This document shows, in pieces, positions 46,826 through 55,579 of a stretch of DNA of 64,000 nucleotides. The number at the start of each line of letters is the position of its first letter. The stretch's first letter is position 1. The stretch covers positions 1-64,000 of the forward strand of contig JAFLTL010000002.1 in assembly GCA_022510505.1 (NCBI GenBank), given 5' to 3'. The DNA is from Muribaculaceae bacterium. Lineage in GTDB: Bacteria; Bacteroidota; Bacteroidia; Bacteroidales; Muribaculaceae. Under the pieces are notes generated by a model. The model did not search any database and had not been told where the DNA came from. It saw only the letters and a list, made by a program, of their open reading frames with translations. Position numbers and translations under genes: made by a program.

Positions 46826-48240
46826 ACTATATGAGATTAATAATAAAAAATTTTATTTTGTTAGCCCTCATCAGCTTCTCATTTGAAGGATCCTCCCAAA
46901 CGCTTAACGAGGCAAAGGAGCTTCTTTCCACAGGAGAATGTGAACAGGCGGCTGAAATACTCAGAGCCGTGATCTCGGCTAAGCCAAAGGATGGTGAGGC
47001 AAGCTATCAGCTTGGGCTCGCGCTTCAATGCATTGGTGCAATTGACGAAGCTCAGAAATCATTCAAAAGCGCTGCCGAAAAGGGATGGAACGAAGCCTAT
47101 CTTGAATTGGCCGAAATAGCCCTTGACAAATATGAGATAGAGACAGCCGAAAGCTATATAGAAAAATATCGGGCCGGATTGAAGAAAGGGAAAAAGATAA
47201 TCGCCGAGGACAATTCGGGAGACTTCGACGATCGGCTTGATCGTATAACTGCAATGTTGGAACGAGTTGAGAAAATAGTGATCATCGACAGCGTTGAGAT
47301 TGACCAGGAATCGTTCCTTAAAGCCTATAATTTGGCACGAAAAACTGCAACTCTCACATTGCCTCAGGAGATTCTTCCTAAAGGAACTCCCTATGCCGAT
47401 CCTACAGTTGTTTTTGAAACTGGCGACAGTCGTGAACGAATGTGGGCGATGCAAAATGACAATAACGCTTTCGAACTGGTTACATCATCGGCATTGTTTG
47501 GAAACGAATGGGACACCCCCGTGTCTTTAGGAGATGTTTTGAATGAAGGTGGCGATGCTAACTATCCGTTTCTGATGTCCGATGGAATGACTCTTTATTT
47601 TGCAAATGACGGCCAGAATTCAATTGGAGGATACGACATTTTCATAACACGACGCGATGGAGAAGAATTCCTTCAGCCTACCAACCTGGGACTCCCCTAT
47701 AATTCTCCGTTCAACGACTACATGTTGGCAATCGACGAAACGCAAGGTATCGGTTGGTGGGCAACCGACCGCCACCAGCATCCGGGAAAAGTCACGGTTT
47801 ACACGTTCATCCCTTCCGACATGAGAATCAACTATGACATTAACGACGCCTCGTTAAAATCGAGGGCTCGAATTGATTCCTACCGAGCTACATGGGACGA
47901 CAAGAATTACGAGCCATTCTTGATGTCATTGTCGAGCAATACTAACGCAATTAGGTTGTCTTCCGATACACAGTTCTCTATTTCCATCCCGAACAAAGGT
48001 GTCTACAAAACACTTAATCAGTTCAATAACCGGGAAGCCAAGGAACTGGCTCAGCTATTCATTGATAACCTGACTAACCTCCACAAAGACAACGCCAGCC
48101 TCAAGGAACTCAGAAAAAGATACTCGAAAGGTGAAAAAGGAGTTGCATCGCAAATCCTCGAATTGGAATCTTCCACAGAAGAGCTCAGAAAGGAACTTTC
48201 CAACTTAAAAAATGAGATTATCATCCTCGAATCCAATTGA
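46822..48240 (+). CDS. TPR and PD40-repeat envelope protein
   Basis: A 472-residue exported protein. A signal peptide ([23 protein letters not shown]) is followed by tetratricopeptide-like repeats (about 27-130: [41 protein letters not shown]). A beta-propeller segment of PD40/WD40-like strands (about 195-340) includes [22 protein letters not shown]. The C-terminus is a coiled coil (about 425-470). TPR plus PD40 recalls PorE-type proteins linked to type IX secretion, but the OmpA-like domain is missing. It is translationally coupled to alaS. Function unassigned. Confidence 0.75.
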   Translation: MNYMRLIIKNFILLALISFSFEGSSQTLNEAKELLSTGECEQAAEILRAVISAKPKDGEASYQLGLALQCIGAIDEAQKSFKSAAEKGWNEAYLELAEIALDKYEIETAESYIEKYRAGLKKGKKIIAEDNSGDFDDRLDRITAMLERVEKIVIIDSVEIDQESFLKAYNLARKTATLTLPQEILPKGTPYADPTVVFETGDSRERMWAMQNDNNAFELVTSSALFGNEWDTPVSLGDVLNEGGDANYPFLMSDGMTLYFANDGQNSIGGYDIFITRRDGEEFLQPTNLGLPYNSPFNDYMLAIDETQGIGWWATDRHQHPGKVTVYTFIPSDMRINYDINDASLKSRARIDSYRATWDDKNYEPFLMSLSSNTNAIRLSSDTQFSISIPNKGVYKTLNQFNNREAKELAQLFIDNLTNLHKDNASLKELRKRYSKGEKGVASQILELESSTEELRKELSNLKNEIIILESN

Positions 48241-48245
48241 AAGTA

Positions 48246-48953
48246 ATGGAACCAGGGAGATCTAATTTAAGGATAGCCGATCTGGATTCGGGCGACAAAC
48301 CGCGCGAAAAAGCCTTGAACATCGGTGTTGAACATCTCACCAACGCCGAGCTCATAGCAATAATTTTGGGAAGCGGGTTGCCGGGGAAATCGGTGATAGA
48401 TCTCAGCCGTGACATTCTAAGGGATTCCGACAACAAGCTGTCCGTTCTTAGCCGACTGTCGGTTCACGAATTGACCACAAAATTCAACGGGATCGGTCCT
48501 GCTAAAGCAATTTCCTTGATGGCCGCAATTGAGCTCGGTTCACGATGTGTCCACTCCTTGTCGTCTGAAATCGTCGAGCCCGTGGTCACTTCTTCAAAAA
48601 TAATTTATGACTATATTCGGCAACGTCTCGAACGACGAAACCACGAAGAGTTCTGGATTGTGTTTCTCGACAGGTCAAACCGCATTAAATCAAGCGAGAT
48701 GATCAGTGTTGGAGGAGTGAGCGGAACAATTGTAGACATTAAAATCATCCTGAAGAAAGCTCTTGACAAACTTGCCTCTTCGCTCATATTGGTTCACAAT
48801 CATCCTTCAGGCAATTTAAAACCAAGTGTGGCCGACGACTCTATCACCTCAAAAATAAAAGAAGGAGCCGAAGCCATTGATATGAAAGTGCTTGACCACA
48901 TTATTGTCAGTCCGTTGGGATATTATTCCTATAATGATGAAGGAAGACTTTGA
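48246..48953 (+). CDS. radC: RadC family protein with JAB/MPN domain
   Basis: About 235 residues. An N-terminal helix-hairpin-helix region (GEKALNI-type start, then ELTTKFNGIGPAKAISLMAAIELG) is followed by a JAB metalloprotease-like domain. That domain has the zinc motif HNHPSGNLKPSVADDS and an upstream Glu in EEFWIVFL. Called a DNA repair protein historically, but its cellular role is not settled. A TTG at 48237 overlapping the upstream stop would add three residues; ATG 48246 is the simpler start. The 3' end overlaps the ABC ATPase gene by 17 bases. Confidence 0.9.
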   Translation: MEPGRSNLRIADLDSGDKPREKALNIGVEHLTNAELIAIILGSGLPGKSVIDLSRDILRDSDNKLSVLSRLSVHELTTKFNGIGPAKAISLMAAIELGSRCVHSLSSEIVEPVVTSSKIIYDYIRQRLERRNHEEFWIVFLDRSNRIKSSEMISVGGVSGTIVDIKIILKKALDKLASSLILVHNHPSGNLKPSVADDSITSKIKEGAEAIDMKVLDHIIVSPLGYYSYNDEGRL

Positions 48954-49740
48954 TTGCAAGCAATTCAGTTGCCGCCTTAACGGTTTGACGGCCGGCTATA
49001 AGTCGGCTAACGGAAATGTCATTGTTTGTGAGAATCTCTCTGTCGAATTGACGGCATCCTCCCTGACTTGTTTGCTTGGACCCAATGGAGGAGGTAAATC
49101 AACCTTGTTGAAAACCCTCACGGGAGTAATTCCGCCAATTAGTGGTGAAATAGAAATCAACGGAGTCTACATGAAAAGCCTCGACAGGATGGAAATCGCC
49201 CGAATTGTTTCCGTTGTGCTCACCGAAAAAGGTCATTACAATGCAATGACTGGACTTGATTTGGTTGCGATGGGACGCACCCCTTATACCGGATTTTTCG
49301 GTCGACTCAAAAAAATCGACCGCGACAAAATAAACGAAGCGATTGAGATGACCGGTGTGGCAAATCTTTTGGATAAGAAACTCACCGCTGTCAGTGATGG
49401 CGAACGACAGAAACTTTTCATTGCCAAGGCACTCGCCCAGGACACCCCGTTCATTGTGCTTGATGAACCCACCGCGTTCCTCGATTTTCCTTCAAAAGTT
49501 GAAATTTTCAAACTGATGAAGAAATTGGCAAACCAACAAAACAAAACGGTGCTGATGTCTACCCACGATCTTGATATTGCGCTTCCGTTGTCCGATAATC
49601 TTTGGCTCCTTGACAAAGAACTCGGGTTTAAAACCGGAACTGTGGAAATGGCAGGGAAACAAGGTTGGATTGACTATTATTTCGGCAGCCCCGGAATCAG
49701 ATATGATAACAAAGAAAAACATTTTAACATAACAGCCTAA
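48937..49740 (+). CDS. ABC transporter ATP-binding protein (iron/cobalamin-siderophore type)
   Basis: About 267 residues. Walker A GPNGGGKS is at 48-55, with a Q-loop equivalent near VLTEKGHYNA, an ABC signature-like VSDGERQK, Walker B PFIVLDEP and the H-loop STHDLDIALP. The signature SDGE instead of SGGE is a modest variant. Closest to FecE/BtuD/FepC ATPases for siderophore or B12 uptake. No permease or binding protein lies nearby, so its partners must be elsewhere. Adjacent ATGs at 48934 and 48937 are both inside radC; a TTG-type start at 48892 would overlap radC by 62 bases and is less likely. nagB starts at its stop (TAATG). Confidence 0.85.
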   Translation: MKEDFDCKQFSCRLNGLTAGYKSANGNVIVCENLSVELTASSLTCLLGPNGGGKSTLLKTLTGVIPPISGEIEINGVYMKSLDRMEIARIVSVVLTEKGHYNAMTGLDLVAMGRTPYTGFFGRLKKIDRDKINEAIEMTGVANLLDKKLTAVSDGERQKLFIAKALAQDTPFIVLDEPTAFLDFPSKVEIFKLMKKLANQQNKTVLMSTHDLDIALPLSDNLWLLDKELGFKTGTVEMAGKQGWIDYYFGSPGIRYDNKEKHFNITA

Positions 49741-50525
49741 TGGAACTAATCATTAAAGAAACCTACGACCAGCTTTCCCTGAAAGCTGCTGAGATTGTTG
49801 CTTCGGTTATCAACAACTTCGTTGCCACTCCTGAACACCCCAAATGCACCTTGGGCCTTCCAACTGGAAGCACTCCTCTTGGGATGTACAAAGCTCTCAT
49901 TAAGATGAATCAGCAAGGGAAGGTGTCATTTAAGAATGTCATCACATTCAATATGGACGAGTATGTCGGATTGGATGTCAATCACCCTGAAAGTTATCAT
50001 TCGTTCATGTTCAATAACTTTTTCAATCACATCGACATCGACAAGTCCAACGTGCACATTCTCAATGGAAACGCCCCCGACCTTGAAAAAGAATGTAATG
50101 ACTATGAAAAAGCAATCAAGGAAGTCGGTGGAATCGATTTGTTCGTCGGTGGAATAGGTAACGACGGCCACATAGCATTCAATGAACCCGGATCATCGTT
50201 AAACAGCCGAACACGCTGCGTCAAACTGACCCATGATACAATAATCGCCAATTCCCGTTTCTTCGACTTTGACCTTTCAAAGGTTCCCGTTAGAGCTGTA
50301 ACGGTTGGCATTGGCACTGTCACCGATGCACAGAGAGTCATGATTCTGGTCAACGGGCACGCTAAGGCTCGTGCCCTGCACCATGCTGTTGAGGGAGGAG
50401 TCAGTCAAATGTGGCCGGTCACTGCGCTTCAACTGCACAATCATTCCACGATCATTGCATCTGAAGATGCTTGTGATGAATTGAAAGTCGGAACGTTCCG
50501 TTATTATTTGGACCTCAATTCCTGA
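49740..50525 (+). CDS. nagB: Glucosamine-6-phosphate deaminase
   Basis: A 261-residue NagB, converting glucosamine-6-phosphate to fructose-6-phosphate and ammonia. Motifs: phosphate-binding LGLPTGSTPLGMYKAL (about 39-54), the catalytic NMDEYVGL region, and GGIGNDGHIAFNEPGSS with the ring-opening His. The length matches the E. coli enzyme (266). The ATG overlaps the last base of the ABC ATPase stop. No nagA is adjacent. It probably serves host or cell-wall amino-sugar use. Confidence 0.96.
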   Translation: MELIIKETYDQLSLKAAEIVASVINNFVATPEHPKCTLGLPTGSTPLGMYKALIKMNQQGKVSFKNVITFNMDEYVGLDVNHPESYHSFMFNNFFNHIDIDKSNVHILNGNAPDLEKECNDYEKAIKEVGGIDLFVGGIGNDGHIAFNEPGSSLNSRTRCVKLTHDTIIANSRFFDFDLSKVPVRAVTVGIGTVTDAQRVMILVNGHAKARALHHAVEGGVSQMWPVTALQLHNHSTIIASEDACDELKVGTFRYYLDLNS

Positions 50526-50581
50526 AAACTTTTTTTCTCTTCATTTGTTATAACTGAAAAGTATCAAAACATAGAAGAGAA

Positions 50582-50776
50582 ATGAAACACACGGAAGCAA
50601 TTTTAGCAGGTTTGGGCGGTCTACTTGTTGGAGCTGCAGCAGCTCTATTGTTAGCCCCTAAGAAAGGTGACCATCTTCGTTCCGACATCAAGCGTTTTCT
50701 AAAGGAAAAAGGTATTTCGCTTAAGAAAAACAAGCTTGAGGAACTTGTAGATGAAATCGCACAGGAAATAAAATAA
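50582..50776 (+). CDS. YtxH-like small envelope protein (first copy)
   Basis: A 64-residue protein. A Gly/Ala-rich hydrophobic stretch (about 8-27, GLGGLLVGAAAALLLAPKKG) is followed by a basic and acidic amphipathic helix. This is the YtxH/gas-vesicle-like family layout. A clear paralogue follows 18 bases downstream. Such proteins are usually small membrane-associated stress proteins of unknown function. No promoter consensus was found in the 56 bases after nagB. Confidence 0.8.
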   Translation: MKHTEAILAGLGGLLVGAAAALLLAPKKGDHLRSDIKRFLKEKGISLKKNKLEELVDEIAQEIK

Positions 50777-50794
50777 TCTTAACAGAAAAAAATC

Positions 50795-50998
50795 ATGAGT
50801 TGTTGTAAAGCAGGAGCCTTCTTAGGAGGCGCTTTGATTGGAGCGGCAGCAGCGTTATTGCTTGCACCCGAGTCGGGAGAGGATCTACGTCATCGAATAA
50901 AGAAGATTCTGAAAAAATACGGAGTCAAAGCTGCCGATGCCGAAGAGGAACTCGATGAAATAGTTGAGGAACTGGCCGAAGAGATTATCTCGAAGTAA
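50795..50998 (+). CDS. YtxH-like small envelope protein (second copy)
   Basis: A 67-residue paralogue of the preceding protein. Residues 9-31 (GGALIGAAAALLLAPESGED) align with the first copy, and the C-terminal helix ends in an acidic stretch, EEELDEIVEELAEEI. The Cys pair near the N-terminus (SCCKAG) is absent from the first copy. Tandem duplication is the simple explanation. Part of a four-gene cassette ending at the strong terminator at 51688. Confidence 0.8.
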   Translation: MSCCKAGAFLGGALIGAAAALLLAPESGEDLRHRIKKILKKYGVKAADAEEELDEIVEELAEEIISK

Positions 50999-51019
50999 AC
51001 TAGGATAAAAAGAAACCAC

Positions 51020-51412
51020 ATGGCGAATTATTCTTCCAATTCAAATTTTCTTGAAAACCTCAAGAAAATTTTCACACTCCTGATGAACGATTTGCGTTTG
51101 ACAGCGACCGAAAAACTCAGTCGACTGTTAACTACATTCACAATTGCGTTTATCATCGGATTGTTGGGATTGGGGATTTTGCTGTTTCTTTCTTATTCAT
51201 TTGCTGCGTTTCTTTCTAATGTGATGAGTCAGGGGTTTGCATGCCTCATAGTCGCTGGAGCCTATCTGGTACTGATCATAGTGACAGTTATCTTCCGTAA
51301 ACCCTTGATTGAAGATCCTGTCACTCGGCTTCTGTCTAGGATTATACTTTCAGCCCCCGTCAATCGCAATGAATCCTTAATTCATAAATCAAAGGAACAA
51401 AATGAAGAATAA
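51020..51412 (+). CDS. Phage-holin-like membrane protein (holin-X / DUF1469 type)
   Basis: A 130-residue protein. An amphipathic N-terminal helix (LKKIFTLLMNDLRLTATEKLSRLL) is followed by two strong transmembrane helices (about 45-68 and 75-97) and a charged tail. This matches the putative holin superfamily X often found with YtxH genes. Despite the name, membership does not imply phage origin. It overlaps the next gene by 11 bases. Confidence 0.7.
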   Translation: MANYSSNSNFLENLKKIFTLLMNDLRLTATEKLSRLLTTFTIAFIIGLLGLGILLFLSYSFAAFLSNVMSQGFACLIVAGAYLVLIIVTVIFRKPLIEDPVTRLLSRIILSAPVNRNESLIHKSKEQNEE

Positions 51413-51644
51413 GGACTGGAAAGGCTATACGATGCATGAATTACAGATGCACCGAGCCGTAAACGCAGTTAGACTGGAAATTGAAAAAGAAAAATTAATC
51501 CAGTCGATGGATCGAGTTAGACAAACCGGAGCAGGAGCCGTCGGGTCCTTTCTGGCAAGCAACTTCGGCACAATTGCCAAAGGGTTTGGAATAGCCTCGA
51601 CTGCCTACGGCATATTTCGCAAAGTGAGATCTTTATTAAGATAG
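51402..51644 (+). CDS. Small hypothetical protein of the YtxH-holin cassette
   Basis: An 80-residue protein. The first half is a charged helix (MHRAVNAVRLEIEKEKLIQSM). The second half carries a Gly/Ala-rich hydrophobic segment (GAGAVGSFLASNFGTIAKGFGIASTAYGIF) and a basic end. I do not recognise a named family. The overlap with the holin-like gene and the shared terminator place it in the same unit, likely membrane-associated. Confidence 0.65.
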   Translation: MKNKDWKGYTMHELQMHRAVNAVRLEIEKEKLIQSMDRVRQTGAGAVGSFLASNFGTIAKGFGIASTAYGIFRKVRSLLR

Positions 51645-51687
51645 ACACAAGGAGAGTTTATTTGAACATATATAAAAACTCCCCATG

Positions 51688-51720
51688 GAAGGATGTCGAA
51701 ACCGACATCCTTCTTTTCTT
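51688..51720 (+). terminator. Intrinsic terminator after the small-protein cassette
   Basis: A perfect 11-bp inverted repeat (GAAGGATGTCG at 51688-51698, CGACATCCTTC at 51703-51713, loop AAAC) is followed by TTTTCTT. It separates the cassette from thrS. Confidence 0.85.
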
Positions 51721-51804
51721 ATAATTTTATCATTATTTTATTGGCATTTGGTTCTTGATAGATGAAGTTTTTTTTGTTCCTTTGTGGTCGCAAAAATTTT
51801 TAGT

Positions 51805-53745
51805 ATGTTAAACATAACTTTTCCCGACGGAAGCGTAAAGCAATTTGAGAAGGGAACTACTCCCCTTTCAATAGCTGAAAGTATAAGTCCCCGACTTGCA
51901 CAGGACGTTTTGGCTGCTTCCATTAACGATAAGGAATGGGACTTAAACCGTCCTTTGGAAGAAGATGGTTCCCTGAAACTTTTCAAATGGGAAGATCCCG
52001 AAGGCAAACACGCCTTTTGGCATTCTTCTGCCCATTTGTTAGCTGAAGCGCTTCAGGAATTATACCCTGGAGTCAAGTTCGGCATAGGTCCCGCAATTGA
52101 AAACGGATTTTATTATGACATTGACCCTAACGGTCATACAATTACCGACGCCGACTTTCCTAAGATTGAAAAGAAAATGCTCGAGTTGGCACGAACTAAA
52201 TCGCCTATAGTGCGTGCCGAGATATCAAAAACCGATGCATTGGCAAAATTTGGTGAGAGAGGTGAAAACTATAAATGTGAATTGATTTCTGAGCTTGAGG
52301 ATGGAACTATAAGCACTTATACCCAAGGTTCGTTCACTGATTTGTGTCGTGGACCTCACCTTCTGTCCACTGCTCCAATCAAGGCTGTAAAAATCATGTC
52401 GTTGGCCGGAGCCTACTGGCGCGGTGATGAAAAAAGAAATCAGCTCGTCCGAGTCTATGGCATCACATTTCCGAAACAAAAGATGCTCGAAGAGTATCTC
52501 ACACTCTTGGAAGAAGCTAAAAAGCGTGACCATCGCAAACTGGGAAAAGAAATGGAGCTTTTCACTTTCTCCCAGAATGTTGGTGCCGGGTTGCCGCTAT
52601 GGTTGCCTAAAGGGGCAGCTTTGCGTGACCGATTGGAACAGTTCTTGCGCAAGATACAAAAACAATATGGTTACCAACAGGTAATTACTCCTCACATCGG
52701 CAACAAGATGCTTTATGTGACTTCAGGGCACTATGCTAAATATGGTAAGGACTCCTTCCAGCCCATTCACACCCCCGAAGAAGGAGAAGAATATCTGCTC
52801 AAACCAATGAATTGCCCTCACCACTGTGAAATCTTCAAGGCTTTCCCGCGCTCCTATCGCGAATTGCCTTTGAGATTGGCCGAATTCGGGACAGTTTACC
52901 GTTATGAACAAAGCGGTGAGCTACATGGACTGACTCGTGTCAGAGGTTTCACGCAGGATGACGCCCACATCTTTTGTGCACCCGATCAAATCAAGGAAGA
53001 GTTCCTAAAGGTGATGGATATAATCTTCTATATCTTCAAAGCACTCAACTTTGAGAACTTCGAGGCTCAAATCTCTCTTCGTGATCCCAAAAACAAAGAA
53101 AAATATATCGGCAGCGACGAGAATTGGCAATTAGCCGAACAAGCTATCATTGAAGCTTGCGAGGAAAAAGGATTGAAAGCAAGAACCGAATTGGGCGAAG
53201 CCGCTTTCTACGGTCCCAAACTTGACTTCATGGTCAAGGATGCCCTTGGCCGTCGTTGGCAATTGGGAACAATTCAGGTCGATTACAACCTTCCGGAGCG
53301 CTTTGAACTGGAATACACCGGTTCCGACAACCAAAAGCACCGCCCAGTAATGATTCACCGTGCACCGTTCGGCTCGATGGAACGTTTCGTAGCCGTTCTT
53401 TTGGAACACACCGCCGGAAAATTCCCGTTGTGGTTGTCACCCGAACAGGCTGTCATAATCCCGGTAAGCGAAAAGTTCAACGACTATGCATGGAAAGTCG
53501 CCAAACAGCTTGGAGAAAACGACATCAGAGTCTCTGTTGACGACCGTAACGAGAAAATCGGACGCAAAATTCGCGACAATGAGCTAAAAAGAATACCTTA
53601 TATGCTGATTGTTGGAGAAAAAGAAGAACAAAACGGTGAAGTTTCTGTAAGAAAACAAGGCGAAGGAGATAAAGGAACAATAAAAATCACTACCTTTGCT
53701 GAAAATTTAAATAACGAGATAAAACAACTGATAAATCAAGCTTAG
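51805..53745 (+). CDS. thrS: Threonyl-tRNA synthetase
   Basis: About 646 residues, full length. The N-terminal TGS domain begins [17 protein letters not shown]. The editing domain has [11 protein letters not shown]. The class II core carries [10 protein letters not shown], motif-2-like [14 protein letters not shown] and [11 protein letters not shown], including the zinc-binding Cys and His. An anticodon-binding domain ends the protein. The frame is open back to a GTG at 51784, but ATG 51805 gives the family N-terminus. Just upstream, TTCCTTTG is an imperfect -7 box. First gene of thrS-infC-rpmI-rplT. Confidence 0.96.
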   Translation: MLNITFPDGSVKQFEKGTTPLSIAESISPRLAQDVLAASINDKEWDLNRPLEEDGSLKLFKWEDPEGKHAFWHSSAHLLAEALQELYPGVKFGIGPAIENGFYYDIDPNGHTITDADFPKIEKKMLELARTKSPIVRAEISKTDALAKFGERGENYKCELISELEDGTISTYTQGSFTDLCRGPHLLSTAPIKAVKIMSLAGAYWRGDEKRNQLVRVYGITFPKQKMLEEYLTLLEEAKKRDHRKLGKEMELFTFSQNVGAGLPLWLPKGAALRDRLEQFLRKIQKQYGYQQVITPHIGNKMLYVTSGHYAKYGKDSFQPIHTPEEGEEYLLKPMNCPHHCEIFKAFPRSYRELPLRLAEFGTVYRYEQSGELHGLTRVRGFTQDDAHIFCAPDQIKEEFLKVMDIIFYIFKALNFENFEAQISLRDPKNKEKYIGSDENWQLAEQAIIEACEEKGLKARTELGEAAFYGPKLDFMVKDALGRRWQLGTIQVDYNLPERFELEYTGSDNQKHRPVMIHRAPFGSMERFVAVLLEHTAGKFPLWLSPEQAVIIPVSEKFNDYAWKVAKQLGENDIRVSVDDRNEKIGRKIRDNELKRIPYMLIVGEKEEQNGEVSVRKQGEGDKGTIKITTFAENLNNEIKQLINQA

Positions 53746-53753
53746 AATCCTGA

Positions 53754-54401
53754 ATGGATAATAAACCGAAACCCTCTCAACCACAAAGAACTGGCGGTCC
53801 CACAGTTTCAGGCAATCAGCAACGTTTCCCTCAACAGGGAGGTCCGCGTCCGTCCCAACAGGGTCGACAGGGCAACCCAAACCGAAATGAGAAACAAGAA
53901 CAGCACGCGATTAATGAAAATATTCGTGCGCGCGAGGTTCGTCTTGTGGGCGACAATGTGGAACAGGGCATCTATTCTATTCAAGAAGCTCGCAGAATAG
54001 CCGATGAATTGGAACTCGACTTGATTGAGATTTCACCAACCGCACAGCCGCCTGTTTGCAAGATTCTTGATTATCAGAAATATCTCTACCAGCAAAAAAA
54101 ACGTCAGAAAGAGCAAAAGGCAAAAGCTGCGAAAGTCGTTGTAAAGGAAATCCGATTCGGACCCCAAACCGATGAGCATGACTTCAACTTCAAGCTGAAA
54201 CATGCCCAGGGATTCCTTCAGGAAGGTTCGAAAGTAAAGGCCTACGTGTTCTTCAAAGGTCGTTCCATTCTTTTCAAAGAACAAGGTGAAGTTCTTCTGC
54301 TCCGATTTGCCAGTGCCTTGGAAGACTACGGCAAAGTGGAACAAATGCCTCAACTCGAAGGAAAAAGAATGATAATGATGCTTGCCCCAAAAAAGAAATA
54401 A
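53754..54401 (+). CDS. infC: Translation initiation factor IF-3
   Basis: A 215-residue IF-3, binding the 30S subunit and checking start codons. A 50-residue Gln/Pro/Gly/Asn-rich extension precedes the folded part, which starts [17 protein letters not shown]. The conserved linker [20 protein letters not shown] and the C-terminal domain ([27 protein letters not shown]) follow. The start here is an ATG, unlike the rare AUU used for autoregulation in E. coli. The extension is common in Bacteroidetes. It is 8 bases after thrS. Confidence 0.96.
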   Translation: MDNKPKPSQPQRTGGPTVSGNQQRFPQQGGPRPSQQGRQGNPNRNEKQEQHAINENIRAREVRLVGDNVEQGIYSIQEARRIADELELDLIEISPTAQPPVCKILDYQKYLYQQKKRQKEQKAKAAKVVVKEIRFGPQTDEHDFNFKLKHAQGFLQEGSKVKAYVFFKGRSILFKEQGEVLLLRFASALEDYGKVEQMPQLEGKRMIMMLAPKKK

Positions 54402-54439
54402 TGGTGTTTCAACACCCGTTTAAATAAAAATTAAGTAAA

Positions 54440-54637
54440 ATGCCAAAGATTAAGACTAATTCCGGTGCCAAAAAGAGGTTCGCCCTTACCGGATCAGGAA
54501 AGATCAAGAGAAAGCATGCTTTTAAGAGCCACATCTTGACGAAAAAGACTAAAAAACAAAAAAGAAATTTGACCCATTTCGGTTTGGTTTCTAAATCCGA
54601 TGCCGGAAACGTTAAGTCTCTGTTAGGTTTGAAGTAA
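54440..54637 (+). CDS. rpmI: 50S ribosomal protein L35
   Basis: A 65-residue basic protein with the L35 signature [31 protein letters not shown] at the N-terminus. It is placed between infC and rplT as in most bacteria. Spacing from infC is 38 bases. Confidence 0.97.
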   Translation: MPKIKTNSGAKKRFALTGSGKIKRKHAFKSHILTKKTKKQKRNLTHFGLVSKSDAGNVKSLLGLK

Positions 54638-54747
54638 TTTTCTCCACTTAAAAGCTTCTCTTTAATTAATTTATTAACCGGGACATTGAGCATGGAAAGT
54701 GCTTCTGAATAGACAGCAGCCGCTCACGTCCGCAACATGCAAAAAAA
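54638..54747 (+). other. Noncoding rpmI-rplT spacer, possible leader
   Basis: This 110-base spacer has no start codon with a useful frame. It contains short pairing segments: GGAC 54681-54684 with GTCC 54728-54731, and AGCA 54689-54692 with TGCT 54700-54703. They could nest. It may be an L20-responsive leader, but no homology to a known leader was recognised. Confidence 0.25.
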
Positions 54748-55098
54748 ATGCCAAGATCAGTTAATCACGTAGCATCACGCGCTCGTCGGAAGAAAATCCT
54801 GAAATTAACACGTGGCTACTACGGCGCACGTAAAAACGTTTGGACCGTAGCGAAAAACACCTGGGAAAAAGGTTTGACCTATGCCTATCGTGATCGTAAG
54901 AACAAAAAACGCACATTCCGCGCTTTGTGGATTCAGAGAATCAACGCTGCGGCTCGAATGGAAGATTTGTCCTACTCACGTTTGATGGGTTTGATTCACA
55001 AAGCTGGAATCGAAATCAACCGCAAGGTTCTTGCCGATTTGGCCTTGAACAATCCTCAGGCTTTCAAAGCTATCGTTGACAAAGTTAAAAACGCTTGA
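54748..55098 (+). CDS. rplT: 50S ribosomal protein L20
   Basis: A 116-residue L20 with the N-terminal [20 protein letters not shown] and the RNA-binding C-terminal half ([20 protein letters not shown]). It binds 23S rRNA early in assembly and in several bacteria represses its own operon. Last gene of the thrS operon, ending 22 bases before a strong terminator. Confidence 0.97.
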   Translation: MPRSVNHVASRARRKKILKLTRGYYGARKNVWTVAKNTWEKGLTYAYRDRKNKKRTFRALWIQRINAAARMEDLSYSRLMGLIHKAGIEINRKVLADLALNNPQAFKAIVDKVKNA

Positions 55099-55120
55099 TT
55101 TTAGATTGTTATTGATAAGA

Positions 55121-55156
55121 AAAGGGACAGTGTTCAAAACGCTGTCCCTTTCTTAT
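55121..55156. terminator. Bidirectional terminator between rplT and DUF4491 gene
   Basis: A long hairpin: AAAGGGACAG at 55121-55130 pairs with CTGTCCCTTT at 55142-55151, extended inside by GTT/AAC around a three-base loop. T-rich tracts occur on both sides (TCTTATTT on plus, TTTTCTT on minus). It overlaps the stop region of the convergent gene. Confidence 0.8.
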
Positions 55157-55467
55157 TTGTAGTCATCGGCTCTTTTTTTGTTCATGGGAAACCATCCGCG
55201 CTTAACCCTTTTCTTTTGTTCAAACACTTCGAGAATGCCCCAGAAACTCGAGAAGGAAATAACACCCGTCACAATTGACCAAAACTGAGTCTCTATGATA
55301 ATCGAAAGAATAGCGGCGATAATACCGACAATGAGAAACGCCCACCAGCATTTTACGCCGAAATAATACTCTCCCTTTATTACCAATGGATGAAAAGCAC
55401 CGATGATGAGGAAAGTCACAAGACCTATTGCGAGTCCTTCCAGTCCCGAACTGTTAAGCCATTCCAT
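55153..55467 (-). CDS. DUF4491 family small membrane protein
   Basis: A 104-residue protein with three hydrophobic helices (about 10-28, 42-60 and 65-82). It matches the DUF4491 pattern: LVTFLIIGAFHPLVIKGEYYFG, then CWWAFLIVGI, and the C-terminal FEQKKRVKRGWFPMNKKR. Function unknown. Common in Bacteroidales. Monocistronic, converging on rplT. Confidence 0.85.
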   Translation of the reverse strand: MEWLNSSGLEGLAIGLVTFLIIGAFHPLVIKGEYYFGVKCWWAFLIVGIIAAILSIIIETQFWSIVTGVISFSSFWGILEVFEQKKRVKRGWFPMNKKRADDYK

Positions 55468-55547
55468 TTTCTAGTATTGTTTTTATTATTATACAAATTT
55501 ACAAAACTCGCCGCATGGATTTCTTTCCTCCAATCCATATTTTTTCA

Positions 55548-55555
55548 TAATTTTG
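55548..55555 (+). promoter_or_regulatory. -7 box TAATTTTG of the barrel-protein operon
   Basis: A perfect -7 box lies 24 bases before the TTG start at 55580. The -33 region lacks a clear TTTG. Confidence 0.45.
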
Positions 55556-55579
55556 CAACAATTATAAAACTTTATCTAA

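Noticed and set aside
48892-48936. Upstream start of the ABC ATPase gene
   Set aside because: It would overlap radC by 62 bases and adds residues not typical of the family.
51020-51412. Prophage remnant (holin)
   Set aside because: No other phage genes are nearby; holin-X-like proteins are common chromosomal neighbours of YtxH genes.
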